Shown here: one piece after another, positions 44,192 to 52,411 of the stretch
Position numbering within the stretch: the first letter of the stretch is position 1
Layout: every line of letters begins with the position of its first letter
Assembly: GCA_937967375.1 (NCBI GenBank)
Contig: CALCJF010000054.1
Span: 1-62,110 of the forward strand
Length of the DNA: 62,110 bases
Reading direction: 5' to 3'
Origin: an uncultured Leucobacter sp.
GTDB taxonomy: Bacteria > Actinomycetota > Actinomycetes > Actinomycetales > Microbacteriaceae
The notes under the pieces: model-generated
What the model saw: only the letters and a program-made list of their open reading frames with translations
Told to the model about the DNA's origin: nothing
The model's database searches: none
Translations under genes and position numbers: made by a program

Positions 44192-45583
44192 TTGAGTTTC
44201 AATCTGACCGGTAGCAACGACGATGTCGAGGCTACCGATGCACTGGCTCGCGAGGGCAACGACGAGGACCAGATGGGCCGTGGCTCACTTGCGATGGCCT
44301 TCTACGGCGTTGCAAGCGCGATGTTCTTCGTCTACATCGGCGCGGCAATGGCGATGGCCTACGGCACGGTCAACGCGATCATCGGCATTGTGCTGACGAT
44401 CATCGCGTACGGCCTCATCAACGCGGTGCTCTCGAAGTACGCAATCAACAACCGCACGACGGTTGCGCAGTTCTCTCGCACCATTCTCGGCACCGCGGGA
44501 TCGACGATCGCGACCATCATCTTCGCGCTCGTCGCGATCTACTATGCAGTCTTCGAAGGCTCGATCATTGCCTACGCATTCCAGACCGCATTCGGCGGTG
44601 AAATGTGGCTGTGGAGCCTGATCGTCGTAATCTACTCGACGCCGCTCATCATCGGCGGCGTTCGCCGTTTTCTCGACAAGATCAACGGCTGGCTCATGCC
44701 GATCTACTTCTTCGGTCTGATCGCGGCAGTGATCTGGGCGAGCGTACAGTACCCCGAGAACGCCGGCAATTGGATGACCCACGCGGTCGACGCGGTGCCC
44801 TTCGCCTCAGGCGGCCCCGGCTGGCTCGCCACCTTCGCGGGCTACATGGGCGTGTGGATCATGATGATGTTCACTATGGACTACGCAGCACTCGGCAAGC
44901 GCAAGGACGTGAAGTTTCACCAGCACGTCACCTTCGGCTGGGTCTTCTACGTGCTCGCTTACGGCTTCGCGGCCTTCGTCGGCATCTTCCTCACCTTCAC
45001 CATCCCCGGCATGGATGTGTCTGAGACAGGCGTCGCCGGCGGCATCGTGAATATGATGGGCATTCTCGGCCTGATCGTCGTCTTCGTGTCGCAGACCCGC
45101 ATCAACACGGCGAACTACTACCTCGGCGCCGCGAACCTGCGCGCTTTTGGTGAGCGCCTGCGCATCAACCTGCCGAACATCGTCTGGGTGCTGATCTCGT
45201 CGCTGATCATCTACCTGCTGATGCTGCTGCCGATCGTGCAGTACATTCTGCTCGCACTCGCGTGGCAGGGCGTGCTCGTGACGGCCTGGGTCGCTATTGC
45301 CCTGACCCACATTCTGATGTCGCGCGGCCAGAACCAAGAGCACGCGGCGATCGACGACAAGCACTACCGCCCGTTCAACTCGAACGGTCTGATCGCCTGG
45401 ATCATCGGCACCGTCATCGGTCTCGTGTTCCTGCAGTTCGGCAACATCAGCCCGGATCTCGCCGGTATCGGTGCGACCTGGGGCCCGATTCTCACGGTGG
45501 TCGCGTCCGCCGTGGTCTACGCGATCCTGTGGAAGGCGAACCCCACGAGCCGCACCGGCCTCATCAAGGTGGTTGGCCAGTAA
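44192..45583 (+). CDS. NCS1-type permease (purine/cytosine/allantoin/hydantoin family)
   Basis: A 463-aa permease with about 12 transmembrane segments. MGRGSLAMAFYGVASAMFFV followed by IGAAMAMAYGTVNAIIGIVL resembles the first two spans of NCS1 carriers of nucleobases, allantoin and hydantoins. Placed between hyuAB and the PucR/pxp genes, it likely imports the cyclic amide degraded here. I chose TTG 44192 because GGAGGT (44179-44184) precedes it by exactly 7 nt; the in-frame ATG 44177 has no ribosome binding site and overlaps this one. Upstream in-frame codons back to 44024 look like leader, not protein. Confidence 0.82.
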   Translation: MSFNLTGSNDDVEATDALAREGNDEDQMGRGSLAMAFYGVASAMFFVYIGAAMAMAYGTVNAIIGIVLTIIAYGLINAVLSKYAINNRTTVAQFSRTILGTAGSTIATIIFALVAIYYAVFEGSIIAYAFQTAFGGEMWLWSLIVVIYSTPLIIGGVRRFLDKINGWLMPIYFFGLIAAVIWASVQYPENAGNWMTHAVDAVPFASGGPGWLATFAGYMGVWIMMMFTMDYAALGKRKDVKFHQHVTFGWVFYVLAYGFAAFVGIFLTFTIPGMDVSETGVAGGIVNMMGILGLIVVFVSQTRINTANYYLGAANLRAFGERLRINLPNIVWVLISSLIIYLLMLLPIVQYILLALAWQGVLVTAWVAIALTHILMSRGQNQEHAAIDDKHYRPFNSNGLIAWIIGTVIGLVFLQFGNISPDLAGIGATWGPILTVVASAVVYAILWKANPTSRTGLIKVVGQ

Positions 45584-45599
45584 CGACTCGCATCGCAGG

Positions 45600-45637
45600 C
45601 AGGCGCCGCTCATTCCGGTTGGAGTGGGCGGCGCCTG
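45600..45637. terminator. Bidirectional terminator between permease and pucR genes
   Basis: CAGGCGCCGC (45600-45609) and GCGGCGCCTG (45628-45637) form a perfect 10-bp stem, extended inward by CATTCC/GGAGTG with one G-U pair. It lies between convergent genes ending at 45583 (+) and 45660 (-). Confidence 0.85.
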
Positions 45638-45659
45638 TTCGCGCGAGTAGGCCTCGAGG

Positions 45660-47129
45660 TTAGTACGCCTCGAGGTCGACGAGGCGCAACGCCATGAGGC
45701 AGGTGGCGCGCCCGTCGAGGCTGCTCAGCGAGACGCCGAGCAACTCTTCGATGTTCTTCAACCGATAACTCAGCGAGTTGCGGTGGATGAAGAGCTCTTC
45801 GCAGGTTCTCGACGGCTGCGCGTCGTGTCGCAGCCAGGTGCGCAGGGTGGGCAGCAGCTCGGTTGCGCGCTGCTCGTCGTGGGCGATAAGCGGGGTCAGA
45901 AACTGCAGGGCCGCCTCGCGAGCGCCGCGGCCGGCCGCGGCGGCAACGACGGCGCTCAGGCCGAGCCGCGGCGCCATGGTCGGCCTCGAGATGTGTTTGA
46001 CCATGTCGATCGCGTGCACGAGCGCGATGCGCAGCTCATCGATCGTTTTCGATGGCGAGCGCAGCACGAGCGGCAGGTCGGGGTCGATCTGCAGGAGGCC
46101 CTGTGCGGTCTCATCGAACTCGGTTCTCGGGTGCTGCATGAGGGCGAACAGCCGGTCGTCGAACTCGGCGATGCGCACCTCGTGAAAGCCGTCGTGCAGG
46201 GCTCGGCGCAGCTTCCATGCCGTCGCGGCGTAGTCGCCAGACATGTTGGCCACCACCAGGGCGGTTTCGGCACGCTGGCTGAGGCCCAGGTCTTGAAACG
46301 CCTTCGCCACGTCGCCCCTCGTCACCTCTGACCAGGCGACGCAGCGACTGACGAAGCGCATCATGTCTTGATGGCTGCTCGCGTCGATCGCGACGCTGCG
46401 GTTCAGGTGGATCGCGACGATCGACGAGGCGGGTGCGAGCAGCGTCTCGAGTTCGGCCGCAGACCCGTAGAGTCGCACCACGAGTTGGCACGGGCGGCTC
46501 AGGCCCATCGGCAGCGGAATGGTGAGCGTGTCGGGCTGCTGCGCGGTGACGCTCAAGCGCTCGTGCCAGGTGACCGACTCCGGGTACTGAGCGATGAGCG
46601 TGTCGAAGGCGTCGTAGATGGCGACGGGGCTTTTCACGGTGCTGTTGATCGCCGCGAGCAGGGTCGACACCTCGGCCCCCTGGCTCGCGAGCCTGGCGCA
46701 CTCGTCGGCGAGCGACCAGCCGCGATCCTGCAGGTTGAACTGCTCTGCCTGCAACATCGTCTCGATGTACTGGAAGACCTTCAGCATCGCCACGGTCGCC
46801 GGCACCTCAAGCAGGGGTACATCATGCATGGTGCACGCGGCCACCAGGCCCTTCGGTAGCTCTTTATAGGCGGGGCCGACCGCGAAGGCCACCGCGGCCA
46901 CCGGCACGCGAGTCAGGCGTTCGACGTACGCATCCCAAATGCTCGCGTCGGTGAAGTTCATGCCGATGCCCGAGGTGAGCAGCAGTACGTTCTCGTCGAG
47001 AAACGGGGTGGGGTCGAGATATTCGGCCGGGGCGCACCGACTGATCTCGTGCGCCAAGCGTTTCGTGCTCGACGGCGTCTCAAGGCCGATCTGGAGTGAT
47101 GGGTCGGCCAGCAGATCTGCTACACGCAT
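45660..47129 (-). CDS. PucR-family transcriptional regulator with PurC-like N-terminal domain
   Basis: A 489-aa regulator. The N-terminal ~120 residues (MRVADLLADPSLQIGLETPS, LLTSGIGMNF, VAAVAFAVGPAYKELPKGLV) form the purine-catabolism (PucR N) domain that senses small molecules. A central region leads to the C-terminal HTH_30: LRTWLRHDAQPSRTCEELFI then HRNSLSYRLKNIEELLG. It is divergent from the pxpA operon and convergent with the permease gene, and a shared DNA motif lies before both of these targets. Start ATG 47129 gives the family's usual beginning; no strong ribosome binding site is seen. Confidence 0.9.
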   Translation of the reverse strand: MRVADLLADPSLQIGLETPSSTKRLAHEISRCAPAEYLDPTPFLDENVLLLTSGIGMNFTDASIWDAYVERLTRVPVAAVAFAVGPAYKELPKGLVAACTMHDVPLLEVPATVAMLKVFQYIETMLQAEQFNLQDRGWSLADECARLASQGAEVSTLLAAINSTVKSPVAIYDAFDTLIAQYPESVTWHERLSVTAQQPDTLTIPLPMGLSRPCQLVVRLYGSAAELETLLAPASSIVAIHLNRSVAIDASSHQDMMRFVSRCVAWSEVTRGDVAKAFQDLGLSQRAETALVVANMSGDYAATAWKLRRALHDGFHEVRIAEFDDRLFALMQHPRTEFDETAQGLLQIDPDLPLVLRSPSKTIDELRIALVHAIDMVKHISRPTMAPRLGLSAVVAAAAGRGAREAALQFLTPLIAHDEQRATELLPTLRTWLRHDAQPSRTCEELFIHRNSLSYRLKNIEELLGVSLSSLDGRATCLMALRLVDLEAY

Positions 47130-47170
47130 ATAATTTCGTTTCTCGCACTTGCACAAGTTGAATGCATACA

Positions 47171-47216
47171 TTCTGGCATATGCACAGTCCGAATTGTCGA
47201 GTCAATCGCGTAGCTT
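47171..47216 (+). promoter_or_regulatory. pxpA promoter region with motif shared with the permease leader
   Basis: TTCTGGCATATGCAC (47171-47185) differs by one base from 44001-44015. A weaker mirror half, TCGCACTTGCAC, lies at 47143-47154, the same distance away as in the permease site. TAGCTT (47211-47216) is 6 nt before the pxpA ATG and would be a -10 giving a leaderless mRNA. Confidence 0.6.
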
Positions 47217-47222
47217 GTAGGC

Positions 47223-47957
47223 ATGACTACCAATGCTGTTAGTGCTCTCACACTCAACTCCGACATGGGGGAGTCGTTCGCCCTTCACTCTTTCGGCAAC
47301 GATCCCGCGCTGATGCGCATCATCGACGTCGCCAACGTCGCGTGCGGCTTTCACGCCGGCGACCCGAACGTGCTCGAAGAGACCGTGAGGCTCGCGCACG
47401 AGAACGGCGTGAGCGTCGGCGCACACCCCGGCCTGCCCGACCTGGTCGGCTTCGGCCGCCGCGAGATGAAGCTCACGCCAGAAGAGGTCGAGAACCTGAT
47501 TCGCTATCAGGTCGGCGCGCTCAGCGGCTACCTGAAGAAGTACGATCTGCCGCTCAACCACATCAAGCCCCACGGCTCGCTCTACGGCATGCTCGCCCGA
47601 GACGAAGAACTGATGCTCGGCGCGGTGAAGGTCGCAAAAGACTACGGGGTGCCGCTGTTCGGCATCGCGGGCAGCGCCCACCAGACCGTGTCTGAGCGCG
47701 AGGGCGTGCAGTTCGTCGGCGAGCTCTACGTCGACCTCGACTACAACAGCGAGGGCGGCCTCATCATTCTTCGCCAGCCGCACAAGACCGACCCCGCCGC
47801 GGCGGCAGAGCGCGTGCGTCGCGTGCTGCAAGACGGCGTGGTGCTCGCGAACGACGGCACCGAGCTCAACATCTCGTTCTCGAGCGTCTGCGTGCACTCA
47901 GACACACCGAATGCCGTCGAGGTCGCCGAGGCAGTGCGCGAAGCGCTGGGGGCCTAA
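47223..47957 (+). CDS. pxpA: PxpA-like (LamB/YcsF family) 5-oxoprolinase subunit A
   Basis: A 244-aa LamB/YcsF protein. LTLNSDMGESF, NVACGFHAGDPNVLEETV, SVGAHPGLPDLVGFGRREM, HIKPHGSLYGML and VCVHSDTPNAVEVAEAV are the family blocks. In PxpABC this subunit, with PxpB/C, opens 5-oxoproline to glutamate using ATP. One block differs: where typical PxpA has FADRxY, this protein reads LYVDLDYNSEGG, so substrate specificity may differ. It heads a six-gene operon and probably starts leaderlessly at ATG 47223. Confidence 0.85.
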   Translation: MTTNAVSALTLNSDMGESFALHSFGNDPALMRIIDVANVACGFHAGDPNVLEETVRLAHENGVSVGAHPGLPDLVGFGRREMKLTPEEVENLIRYQVGALSGYLKKYDLPLNHIKPHGSLYGMLARDEELMLGAVKVAKDYGVPLFGIAGSAHQTVSEREGVQFVGELYVDLDYNSEGGLIILRQPHKTDPAAAAERVRRVLQDGVVLANDGTELNISFSSVCVHSDTPNAVEVAEAVREALGA

Positions 47958-48044
47958 CGGCGCAGATCGCCGCACCGCTGGTCGATTGCCGCGATCCCAC
48001 TTCATTTCACCATCACACCAACCCCATCAACGAAAGAATTTCGC

Positions 48045-48281
48045 ATGAGCCATCAGATCATCGCCCCGCTTCCCGGCATCTTCTACCGCCGCCCGGCACC
48101 CGACAAGCCAGTGCTTGTCGAGGTTGGCGACACCGTCGAGGCAGGGCAGGCCATCGGTCTCATCGAGATCATGAAGCAGTTCAACGAGGTACGCGCAGAC
48201 GTTGCGGGCAAGATCGTCGAGTTTCATGTCGAAGACAACGGCATGATCGGCCCCGGCGACGTCATCGCCACCATCGAATAG
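48045..48281 (+). CDS. Biotin carboxyl carrier protein (single lipoyl/biotinyl domain)
   Basis: A 78-aa biotinyl domain. APLPGIFYRRPAPDKPVLVE starts the family fold and LIEIMKQFNEVRAD carries the biotinylation site (Lys44; the usual AMKM reads IMKQ). It lacks the Pro/Ala-rich N-terminal arm of fatty-acid BCCPs. Lying between pxpA and a biotin carboxylase gene (33 nt gap), it probably serves the dedicated carboxylating complex of this operon rather than lipid synthesis. GAAAG lies before the ATG. Confidence 0.9.
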   Translation: MSHQIIAPLPGIFYRRPAPDKPVLVEVGDTVEAGQAIGLIEIMKQFNEVRADVAGKIVEFHVEDNGMIGPGDVIATIE

Positions 48282-48314
48282 CAGTTCTCGGTCGGCGCAG
48301 AGAGAGGCCAGCAC

Positions 48315-49670
48315 GTGAAGAAAGTTCTTATCGCCAATCGCGGCGAGATCGCGGTGCGCATTATTCGCACCGCGAAAGAGATGGGGATCGCCACGGTCGC
48401 CGTCGTGAGCGAGGCAGACAAGGGGTCGAACGCCGAGCGCTTCGCCGACGAGTCGGTGGTTGTGGGCCCGGCGCCCGCAGGGCTCAGCTATCTCAACCAC
48501 GATGCGATCCTCGCCGCCGCCGCCGAAACCGGTGCCGACGCGATTCATCCCGGGTACGGCTTCTTGTCGGAGAACGCGGCGTTTGCCCGCAAGGTGATCG
48601 CCGCCGGGCTGACCTGGGTCGGCCCGAGCCCGGACGCGATCGACCTGATGGGCGACAAGTCGCGCGCTCGGCAGGCTGCCATGGCTGCCGGCGTTCCCGT
48701 GCTCGCGGGCACCGAGGGCGCGCTCGACACTGCGGGCGACATCGAGGCGATTGCCGCTGAGATCGGCTACCCGCTCGTGGTGAAGGCATCGGCCGGCGGC
48801 GGTGGCCGCGGCATTCGACGCATCGACGCGCCCGAAGACCTGCGCAAGACCGTCGAGGTGGCGCAGGCCGAGGCACAGGCGGCCTTTAATTCGAACGAGG
48901 TCTACTTCGAGCGCTTCGTGACGCACGCGCGCCACGTCGAGGTGCAGATCTTCGGCGACGGCGAGACCTGGGTGCACCTCGGTGACCGCGACTGCTCGAT
49001 GCAGCGTCGCCAGCAGAAGGTGATCGAAGAGGCGCCGGCCCCCGGCATTCCCGACGAGCTGCGGCAGCGCATGCGCGACACTTCGGTCGAGCTCGCTCGC
49101 CAGTCGGGCTACCTCGGCGCGGGCACCGTCGAGTTTCTCTACGATCCGGTGCGCCAGGAGGTCGCGTTCATCGAGATGAACACCCGCCTGCAGGTCGAGC
49201 ACCCCATCAGCGAAGCGATCACCGGCATCGACCTGGTGCGCGAGCAGCTGCGGGTGGCTGCCGGCGAGAAGCTCGGCTACACCCAAGACGACATCACGTT
49301 CTCGGGGCACGCCTTCGAGTTTCGAATCAATGCCGAAGACCCCGACAACAACTTCATGCCGAGCCCCGGCCTCATCGAGAAGCTCGAGCTGGCGGGCGGC
49401 CCAGGCGTGCGCAGCGACTTCGGCTTCTCGGCAGGCCAGACGGTGATGCCGTTCTACGACTCGCTCATCGGCAAGCTCGTGGTCTGGGCCGCCGACCGAG
49501 ACCAAGCGCTCGCTCGCGCAGAGCGTGTGCTCGGCGAGACCCACATCGTGGGCATCAAGACCACGGTGCCGCTCATGCGCAGGCTCATCGCGCTTGACGA
49601 CTTTGCGCAGGCGAGCCACTACACGACCTACATCGAATCAGTTCCAGGCTTGTTGGGAGAGAAAGCATGA
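48315..49670 (+). CDS. Biotin carboxylase (AccC-like)
   Basis: A 451-aa biotin carboxylase. KKVLIANRGEIAVRIIRTAK, HPGYGFLSENAAFA, the glycine-rich ATP loop KASAGGGGRGIR, HVEVQIFGDGETWVHLGDRD, EEAPAPG and EMNTRLQVEHPISEAITGID are all intact. It would carboxylate the BCCP encoded just upstream. In urea carboxylase this domain is fused to PxpB/PxpC-like domains; here they are separate genes in the same order. The start is GTG 48315 after a GAGAGG. It overlaps pxpB by 4 nt (ATGA). Confidence 0.92.
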   Translation: MKKVLIANRGEIAVRIIRTAKEMGIATVAVVSEADKGSNAERFADESVVVGPAPAGLSYLNHDAILAAAAETGADAIHPGYGFLSENAAFARKVIAAGLTWVGPSPDAIDLMGDKSRARQAAMAAGVPVLAGTEGALDTAGDIEAIAAEIGYPLVVKASAGGGGRGIRRIDAPEDLRKTVEVAQAEAQAAFNSNEVYFERFVTHARHVEVQIFGDGETWVHLGDRDCSMQRRQQKVIEEAPAPGIPDELRQRMRDTSVELARQSGYLGAGTVEFLYDPVRQEVAFIEMNTRLQVEHPISEAITGIDLVREQLRVAAGEKLGYTQDDITFSGHAFEFRINAEDPDNNFMPSPGLIEKLELAGGPGVRSDFGFSAGQTVMPFYDSLIGKLVVWAADRDQALARAERVLGETHIVGIKTTVPLMRRLIALDDFAQASHYTTYIESVPGLLGEKA

Positions 49671-50560
49671 CGCTACCAGAACGCGCTCGCTACAGCTGGG
49701 GCGGCGACGAGTTTCTGCTCGTCGAGATCGCACCAGATATGTCGCTCGAGGCGAATTTCGTTGCGAACTCGATCGCGACCGGGCTTGAAAACCGCGGGCT
49801 CGACGGCATCGTCGACATCTGCCCCGCGAACGCCTCGCTGCTTATTCGCTTCAACCCTGACGAGCTCGAGCACGGCACGCTGAAGAGCACCGTCGAGCAG
49901 CTCGAGAACGAGGTGCGTCAGTCAACGGTGCAAGAGCTTGAGACCCGCATCATCGAGGTGCCGGTCTGGTACAACGACCCGTACACGACCGAGACCGGCG
50001 AGCGCTTTCGCAAGGGTTACCACCAGCAGCCCGAGGGCACCGACCTCGACTACGCCGCGGCGGTCAACGGCCTCGCGAACGCCGAAGAGTTCATTCAGCG
50101 CCACCACGAGACCCCGTGGCTCGTATCAATGGTCGGCTTCGTGGCCGGCCTGCCGTTTCTCTTTCAGCTCACGCCGCGCGAGCGCCAGCTCGAGGTGCCC
50201 AAGTACCTGAGCCCCCGCACCGACACCCCGCCGCTCACCATAGGCATCGGTGGTTGCTTCACCGCGCACTACTCGGTTCGCGGCGCCGGCGGGTACCAGA
50301 TGCTCGGCATTACTCCGACGCCGATCTATGATCCCTCGCAGACGCTCCCCGATTTCGAAGACTTCATGGTGCTCTTCCGCACCGGCGACATCGTGAAGTA
50401 CCGCCCGGTCGATGAGGCCGAATACCGCGCCATCGAGGCAGAGGTCGCGGCCGGCACCTACCGTTACAAGCAGGCCCCCGTGACCTTCACGCTTTCGAAG
50501 GCGCTCGAAGATCCCGATGGCTACAACCGCACACTTCTGGAGGCCCTCAATGTCGCTTGA
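49667..50560 (+). CDS. pxpB: PxpB-like (KipI/AHS1) 5-oxoprolinase subunit B
   Basis: A 297-aa KipI/AHS1-family protein. DICPANASLLIRFNP, then VWYNDPYTTETGERFR, FVAGLPFLFQLTPRERQLEV, PKYLSPRTDTPPLTIGIGG and QMLGITPTPIYDPSQTLPDF match the family, though typical members are nearer 220-240 aa and read GFxPGFPYL where this one has FVAGLPFLF. Together with PxpC it forms the AHS1/AHS2 pair that, in urea carboxylase, makes the carboxyltransferase part. It overlaps both neighbours, indicating tight translational coupling. Confidence 0.85.
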   Translation: MTLPERARYSWGGDEFLLVEIAPDMSLEANFVANSIATGLENRGLDGIVDICPANASLLIRFNPDELEHGTLKSTVEQLENEVRQSTVQELETRIIEVPVWYNDPYTTETGERFRKGYHQQPEGTDLDYAAAVNGLANAEEFIQRHHETPWLVSMVGFVAGLPFLFQLTPRERQLEVPKYLSPRTDTPPLTIGIGGCFTAHYSVRGAGGYQMLGITPTPIYDPSQTLPDFEDFMVLFRTGDIVKYRPVDEAEYRAIEAEVAAGTYRYKQAPVTFTLSKALEDPDGYNRTLLEALNVA

Positions 50561-51515
50561 GATTCTCACCCCGGGCCTCGCCACGACGGTGCAAGACCGT
50601 GGTCGCTTTGGCTATTATCGCTTCGGCATTCCGCAGGGCGGGTCGATGGATCAGTATTCGGCCGCGCTGGCGAATCGTCTGGTGGGCAACACCCCTGACG
50701 ACGCGGTGCTCGAATGCACCTACATGGGGCCCAGCATCAAGACAGATGCTGACGCGGTGATCGCCGTGACCGGCGCTCCGATCGAGGTCAAGGTCAATGG
50801 CGAGGTCGTAGATCAGTATTCGAGGATCGAGCTCGCCGCAGGCGACGAGCTGTCGTTCGGCATGCTGGGGGGCGGCAGCAAGTTCTTCATCGCGGTCGCG
50901 GGTGGCATTGACGTGCCCGAAGCACTCGGCTCGCGTTCGACCTACCCGATCGGCAAGATCGGCGGTTTCGAGGGGCGCGGCCTGCAGGCGGGCGACGTGC
51001 TGCCCGTCGGATCTGCGGCGCACGGAACGTTGCCTCAGCTCGATTCGATTCCCGAGGATCTGCGCCCGAGCTATGCGCGCGAGATGCAAGTGCGCGTCAT
51101 GGTCGGCCTCTACGACCACAAGCTCACCGACGAGGGCCTCAAGAACTTCACCGAGGCAGAGTGGACGCTCACCCCGGTCGCAGATCGTATGGGTTTGCGG
51201 TTCGACGGTCCCGGTGCGCCGTGGAAGCAGGAAGAGCAGCCATTCGGTGCGGGCCAGGATCCCTCGAACATCACCGATGCTGGCTATGCGGTCGGCTCGA
51301 TTCAGATTCCCGGCGGCACGCAGCCGATCGTGCTGCACGTCGATGCGGTCTCGGGCGGCGGCTACGGCCAGGCCGGCACCGTGATCAGCGCCGACATGGA
51401 TCTCTTCGGGCGCATGGCCCCGGGTACCAAGGTTCGTTTTGTGCCGGTCACGATGGACGAGGCGCTCGCCGCCCGCGCCGAGCGGCAGACGCTGCTCGAA
51501 CGCGTCTGGTCGTAA
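50550..51515 (+). CDS. pxpC: PxpC-like (KipA/AHS2) 5-oxoprolinase subunit C
   Basis: A 321-aa AHS2 protein. LEILTPGLATTVQDRGRFGY followed by YRFGIPQGGSMDQYSAALAN is the characteristic start; ADRMGLRFDGPG, SIQIPGGTQPIVLHVDAVSG and GYGQAGTVISADMDLFGRM complete the family pattern. The start ATG 50550 has GGAGG at good spacing and lies 11 nt inside pxpB. With PxpB, BCCP and the biotin carboxylase it can form a split urea-carboxylase-like complex acting on an unknown amide. Confidence 0.9.
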   Translation: MSLEILTPGLATTVQDRGRFGYYRFGIPQGGSMDQYSAALANRLVGNTPDDAVLECTYMGPSIKTDADAVIAVTGAPIEVKVNGEVVDQYSRIELAAGDELSFGMLGGGSKFFIAVAGGIDVPEALGSRSTYPIGKIGGFEGRGLQAGDVLPVGSAAHGTLPQLDSIPEDLRPSYAREMQVRVMVGLYDHKLTDEGLKNFTEAEWTLTPVADRMGLRFDGPGAPWKQEEQPFGAGQDPSNITDAGYAVGSIQIPGGTQPIVLHVDAVSGGGYGQAGTVISADMDLFGRMAPGTKVRFVPVTMDEALAARAERQTLLERVWS

Positions 51516-51551
51516 CTCTCATGACAACTCCAACCGAGAAGAGGGTCTGAA

Positions 51552-51746
51552 ATGCCACTGGTAACCGTGAAGATGTTCGAGCACCGCCTGCAAGACGACC
51601 CCGAACTGGCGCAGCGGCTCGCCGTCGCGATCGACGAGGTCGTGGCTGAACACTGCACCGGCCCGAACGGCAAGCGCCCAGACACCTGGGTGACCGTCGA
51701 GGGCGTGCCGCGCACGCAGTGGACCTTCAACGGCGAGCTGCGGTAG
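51552..51746 (+). CDS. 4-oxalocrotonate tautomerase family protein
   Basis: A 64-aa protein starting Met-Pro-Leu-Val, so that after Met removal Pro1 would be the catalytic base, as in 4-OT tautomerases. The layout PLVTVKMFEHR...QRLAVAIDEVV matches the beta-alpha-beta monomer, including Arg at the position of 4-OT Arg11. It closes the pxp operon 36 nt after pxpC. A likely role is isomerising or decarboxylating a product of ring opening, which 5-oxoproline breakdown to glutamate would not need. Confidence 0.8.
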   Translation: MPLVTVKMFEHRLQDDPELAQRLAVAIDEVVAEHCTGPNGKRPDTWVTVEGVPRTQWTFNGELR

Positions 51747-51772
51747 CGGCTTCTTTCAGAGAGTTTCTGTAG

Positions 51773-51808
51773 CGAAAGTGTAGTTGCCGCGTCGCAGCTA
51801 CACTTTCG
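51773..51808 (+). terminator. Terminator hairpin of the pxp operon
   Basis: CGAAAGTGTAG (51773-51783) and CTACACTTTCG (51798-51808) form a perfect 11-bp stem 26 nt behind the tautomerase stop. No T-tract is present. Confidence 0.75.
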
Positions 51809-51858
51809 TGACGGGTACTTTTGGCGCGCTGTCGGCCGCTGCCCATACGCTTGGTCAT

Positions 51859-52218
51859 ATGGGCAAGAAAAAGACCGAGGCAGAGAAAGCTGACGAAGAG
51901 CGGCGGTATGCGCTTGCGCGCGCTGCGGCGACCGACGATGAGTTCGAACCGTTCTTCACAGACCCCAATCAGGCGATTCGCAACGTCGCGGCGATGAACC
52001 CAGACGCGAGTGACGCGGTGCTCGCGAGGTTTGCAAGTGATCGTTTTTGGAGCACCAGGATCGCCGTGGCTGAGCACACGAACGCGTCACGGACGACGGT
52101 GCTCAGCCTGCTCGTGGCCGATCCGCGCAAACGCGGTGTGGTGCACCACGCGGCGAGGCGACGCCTCGAGAGCGAGGGCGTCGAGTTCGGCGAAGATGGG
52201 ATGCCCGTCGACGCGTAG
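51859..52218 (+). CDS. Small leucine-rich-repeat-variant (LRV)-like protein
   Basis: A 119-aa protein with a Lys/Glu-rich start (MGKKKTEAEKADEERR) and two to three helical repeats of LRV type: FFTDPNQAIRNVAAMNPDAS, DAVLARFASDRFWSTRIAVA, EHTNASRTTVLSLLVADPRK. LRV units often mediate protein or nucleic-acid binding; no iron-sulfur Cys cluster is present here. TACGCT lies 7 nt before ATG 51859, so the mRNA may be leaderless; in-frame codons upstream look non-coding. It is followed by a tRNA gene on the other strand. Confidence 0.75.
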   Translation: MGKKKTEAEKADEERRYALARAAATDDEFEPFFTDPNQAIRNVAAMNPDASDAVLARFASDRFWSTRIAVAEHTNASRTTVLSLLVADPRKRGVVHHAARRRLESEGVEFGEDGMPVDA

Positions 52219-52268
52219 CACTCGCCCGGTTCCGGAAGCCTCGGAGTGAGCGGTGAAACCGCGAACGG

Positions 52269-52339
52269 AGGGGCCGACGGGAATCGAACCCGCGTTCTCA
52301 GCTTGGGAAGCTGATGTCTTACCATTAGACGACGGCCCC
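52269..52339 (-). tRNA. tRNA-Gly (anticodon CCC)
   Basis: Read on the minus strand: acceptor GGGGCCG/CGGCCCC, D-arm region TCGTCTAATGGTAAGAC, anticodon stem TCAGC/GCTGA with loop TTCCCAA (anticodon CCC, codon GGG), T-arm CGGG-TTCGATT-CCCG and discriminator T. CCA is not encoded. Confidence 0.95.
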
Positions 52340-52411
52340 GGGTGGGGCTGAGCCTCAACTGTTCAACCCTAGCAGAGCTAGGAAGGCAAACGACCTGAGG
52401 CAAGCCCGAGC

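Noticed and set aside
47223..51746. Classical urea carboxylase/allophanate hydrolase operon
   Set aside because: No allophanate hydrolase gene is present, and a PxpA-type subunit is, so a urea pathway is not supported.
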